Shown: in pieces, positions 4,516-5,017 of the stretch | How positions within the stretch are numbered: position 1 is the stretch's first letter | Layout: every line of letters starts with the position of its first letter | From: an uncultured Oscillospiraceae bacterium | Lineage (GTDB): Bacteria; Bacillota; Clostridia; Oscillospirales; Oscillospiraceae | NCBI GenBank assembly: GCA_934511545.1 | Contig: CAKSWM010000121.1 | Span: 1 to 5,017 of the forward strand | DNA: 5,017 nt | Direction of reading: 5' to 3' | Notes under the pieces: model-generated | The model's input: the letters and a program-made list of their open reading frames with translations, nothing else | Database searches by the model: none | Told to the model about the DNA's origin: nothing | Program-made: the position numbers and the translations under genes

Positions 4516-5017
4516 TCAGGATTCCATCTGTCTTCCGAGAAATCCGGCCGCCGCCTGCGCCAGCTTCATCTCGACGCTTCCGGCAGCCTCACCCGACTCG
4601 GAAAGGAACATGACGCAGCCCATCAGGTCGCCCTCCGAGAGTATGGGAACAGCTACGGACACGGCATATCGCTCGTCCCCGCTGACGGCGTGGACGGGGC
4701 TGCTGCCGTCGGAATGGCTGAACGCGCCGCGTTTTTCCATTATGCGCTCGAGCTCGGGCGTGACGGAGCGGTCGATGAGATTGCGCTTTCCGCTGCCGGC
4801 CGCCGCAATGACTCCGTCGCGGTCGCAAATGGCGGCTGTGCGTTCCGCTGCCCGGAACAGCGATTCGCACATCTGGTCGGCAAACTCGCTCAGTTCGCCC
4901 ATAGGCGAATACTTTTTAAATATGACCTCGCCGTCCTTCTCGGTGTAGATCTCCAACGGGTCGCCGTTACTGATAACATGGACACGGAAAACCTTGTCCT
5001 CGCGGCCTTTTGAGGAC
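4516..5017 (-). CDS. spoVT: Stage V sporulation protein T-like regulator, 5' end missing
   Basis: Transcription factor of the forespore in endospore formers; SpoVT tunes SigG-dependent genes and spore maturation. The frame is open to the window edge and gives 166 residues; B. subtilis SpoVT has 178, so about a dozen N-terminal residues are outside. The end of the AbrB swapped-hairpin domain is seen in NGDPLEIY and GEVIFKKYSP. A linker helix follows (about residues 40-57 of the visible part), then a GAF-like sensor domain (AAICDRDGVIAAAGSGKRN, with YAVSVAVPI and GDLMGCVMFL strands), ending in a helix and QMES. A TTG at 4956 is not the start, because family residues continue upstream of it. The first 17 or so visible residues do not match the expected GRVVIPKEIRRT core, which suggests divergence or a sequence problem at the edge. 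It is the last gene before a terminator. Confidence 0.88.
   Translation of the reverse strand, partial: SSKGREDKVFRVHVISNGDPLEIYTEKDGEVIFKKYSPMGELSEFADQMCESLFRAAERTAAICDRDGVIAAAGSGKRNLIDRSVTPELERIMEKRGAFSHSDGSSPVHAVSGDERYAVSVAVPILSEGDLMGCVMFLSESGEAAGSVEMKLAQAAAGFLGRQMES

Noticed and set aside
4473..4523. Seven-base inverted repeat AATCCTG / CAGGATT around the spoVT stop codon
   Set aside because: The arms are short and 37 bases apart, with no U tract; chance is sufficient, and a better terminator hairpin lies just downstream.
4486..5013. 175-codon plus-strand open frame opposite spoVT
   Set aside because: It is in register with spoVT and runs through the terminator-proximal region without its own promoter or motifs.

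Overview
The window comes from a fairly GC-rich, endospore-forming Firmicute, most likely a clostridial (Oscillospirales-like) gut or anaerobe lineage. This rests on a SpoVT-type sporulation regulator, consensus TTGACA/TATAAT-type promoters, AGGAGG ribosome sites, an M3 oligoendopeptidase of a type common in such bacteria, and GC-rich codon use with AT-rich intergenic signals. The genus is not determinable from the sequence alone. All five recognisable genes lie on the minus strand, so the text below runs from high to low coordinates.

4516-5017: 3' part of a spoVT-like gene (AbrB N-terminal DNA-binding edge plus GAF-like sensor domain), cut by the window end. It is followed by a good intrinsic terminator (hairpin 4437-4472 plus U-rich tail). 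2762-4318: a two-gene operon with a near-perfect housekeeping promoter (TTGACA-18-TATAAT), a strong ribosome site and its own strong terminator (2700-2733). The first gene is a methylmalonyl-CoA-epimerase-like VOC/glyoxalase-fold protein. The second is a 362-residue crotonase-superfamily protein. The crotonase lacks the usual hydratase glutamate pair and instead carries the His/His/Asp set of 6-oxocamphor hydrolase, so it is more likely a C-C bond hydrolase (retro-Claisen type) or related enzyme than an enoyl-CoA hydratase. This pair is the most interesting item in the window.

2281-2699: about 420 bases without a convincing gene, holding a dense series of perfect stem-loops, an imperfect direct repeat and one weak 40-codon ORF. 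It looks like a structured intergenic repeat or untranslated RNA rather than a coding region. 486-2280: promoter (TTGAGT-17-TATAGT), leader and gene for an M3-family oligoendopeptidase with HEAGH zinc site. Three bases after its stop, and in the same reading frame, a GTG-started multi-pass membrane protein begins (1-482, cut by the window start). These two form one operon.

The long plus-strand open frames are codon-register shadows of these genes. No rRNA, tRNA, CRISPR array or insertion sequence was seen.
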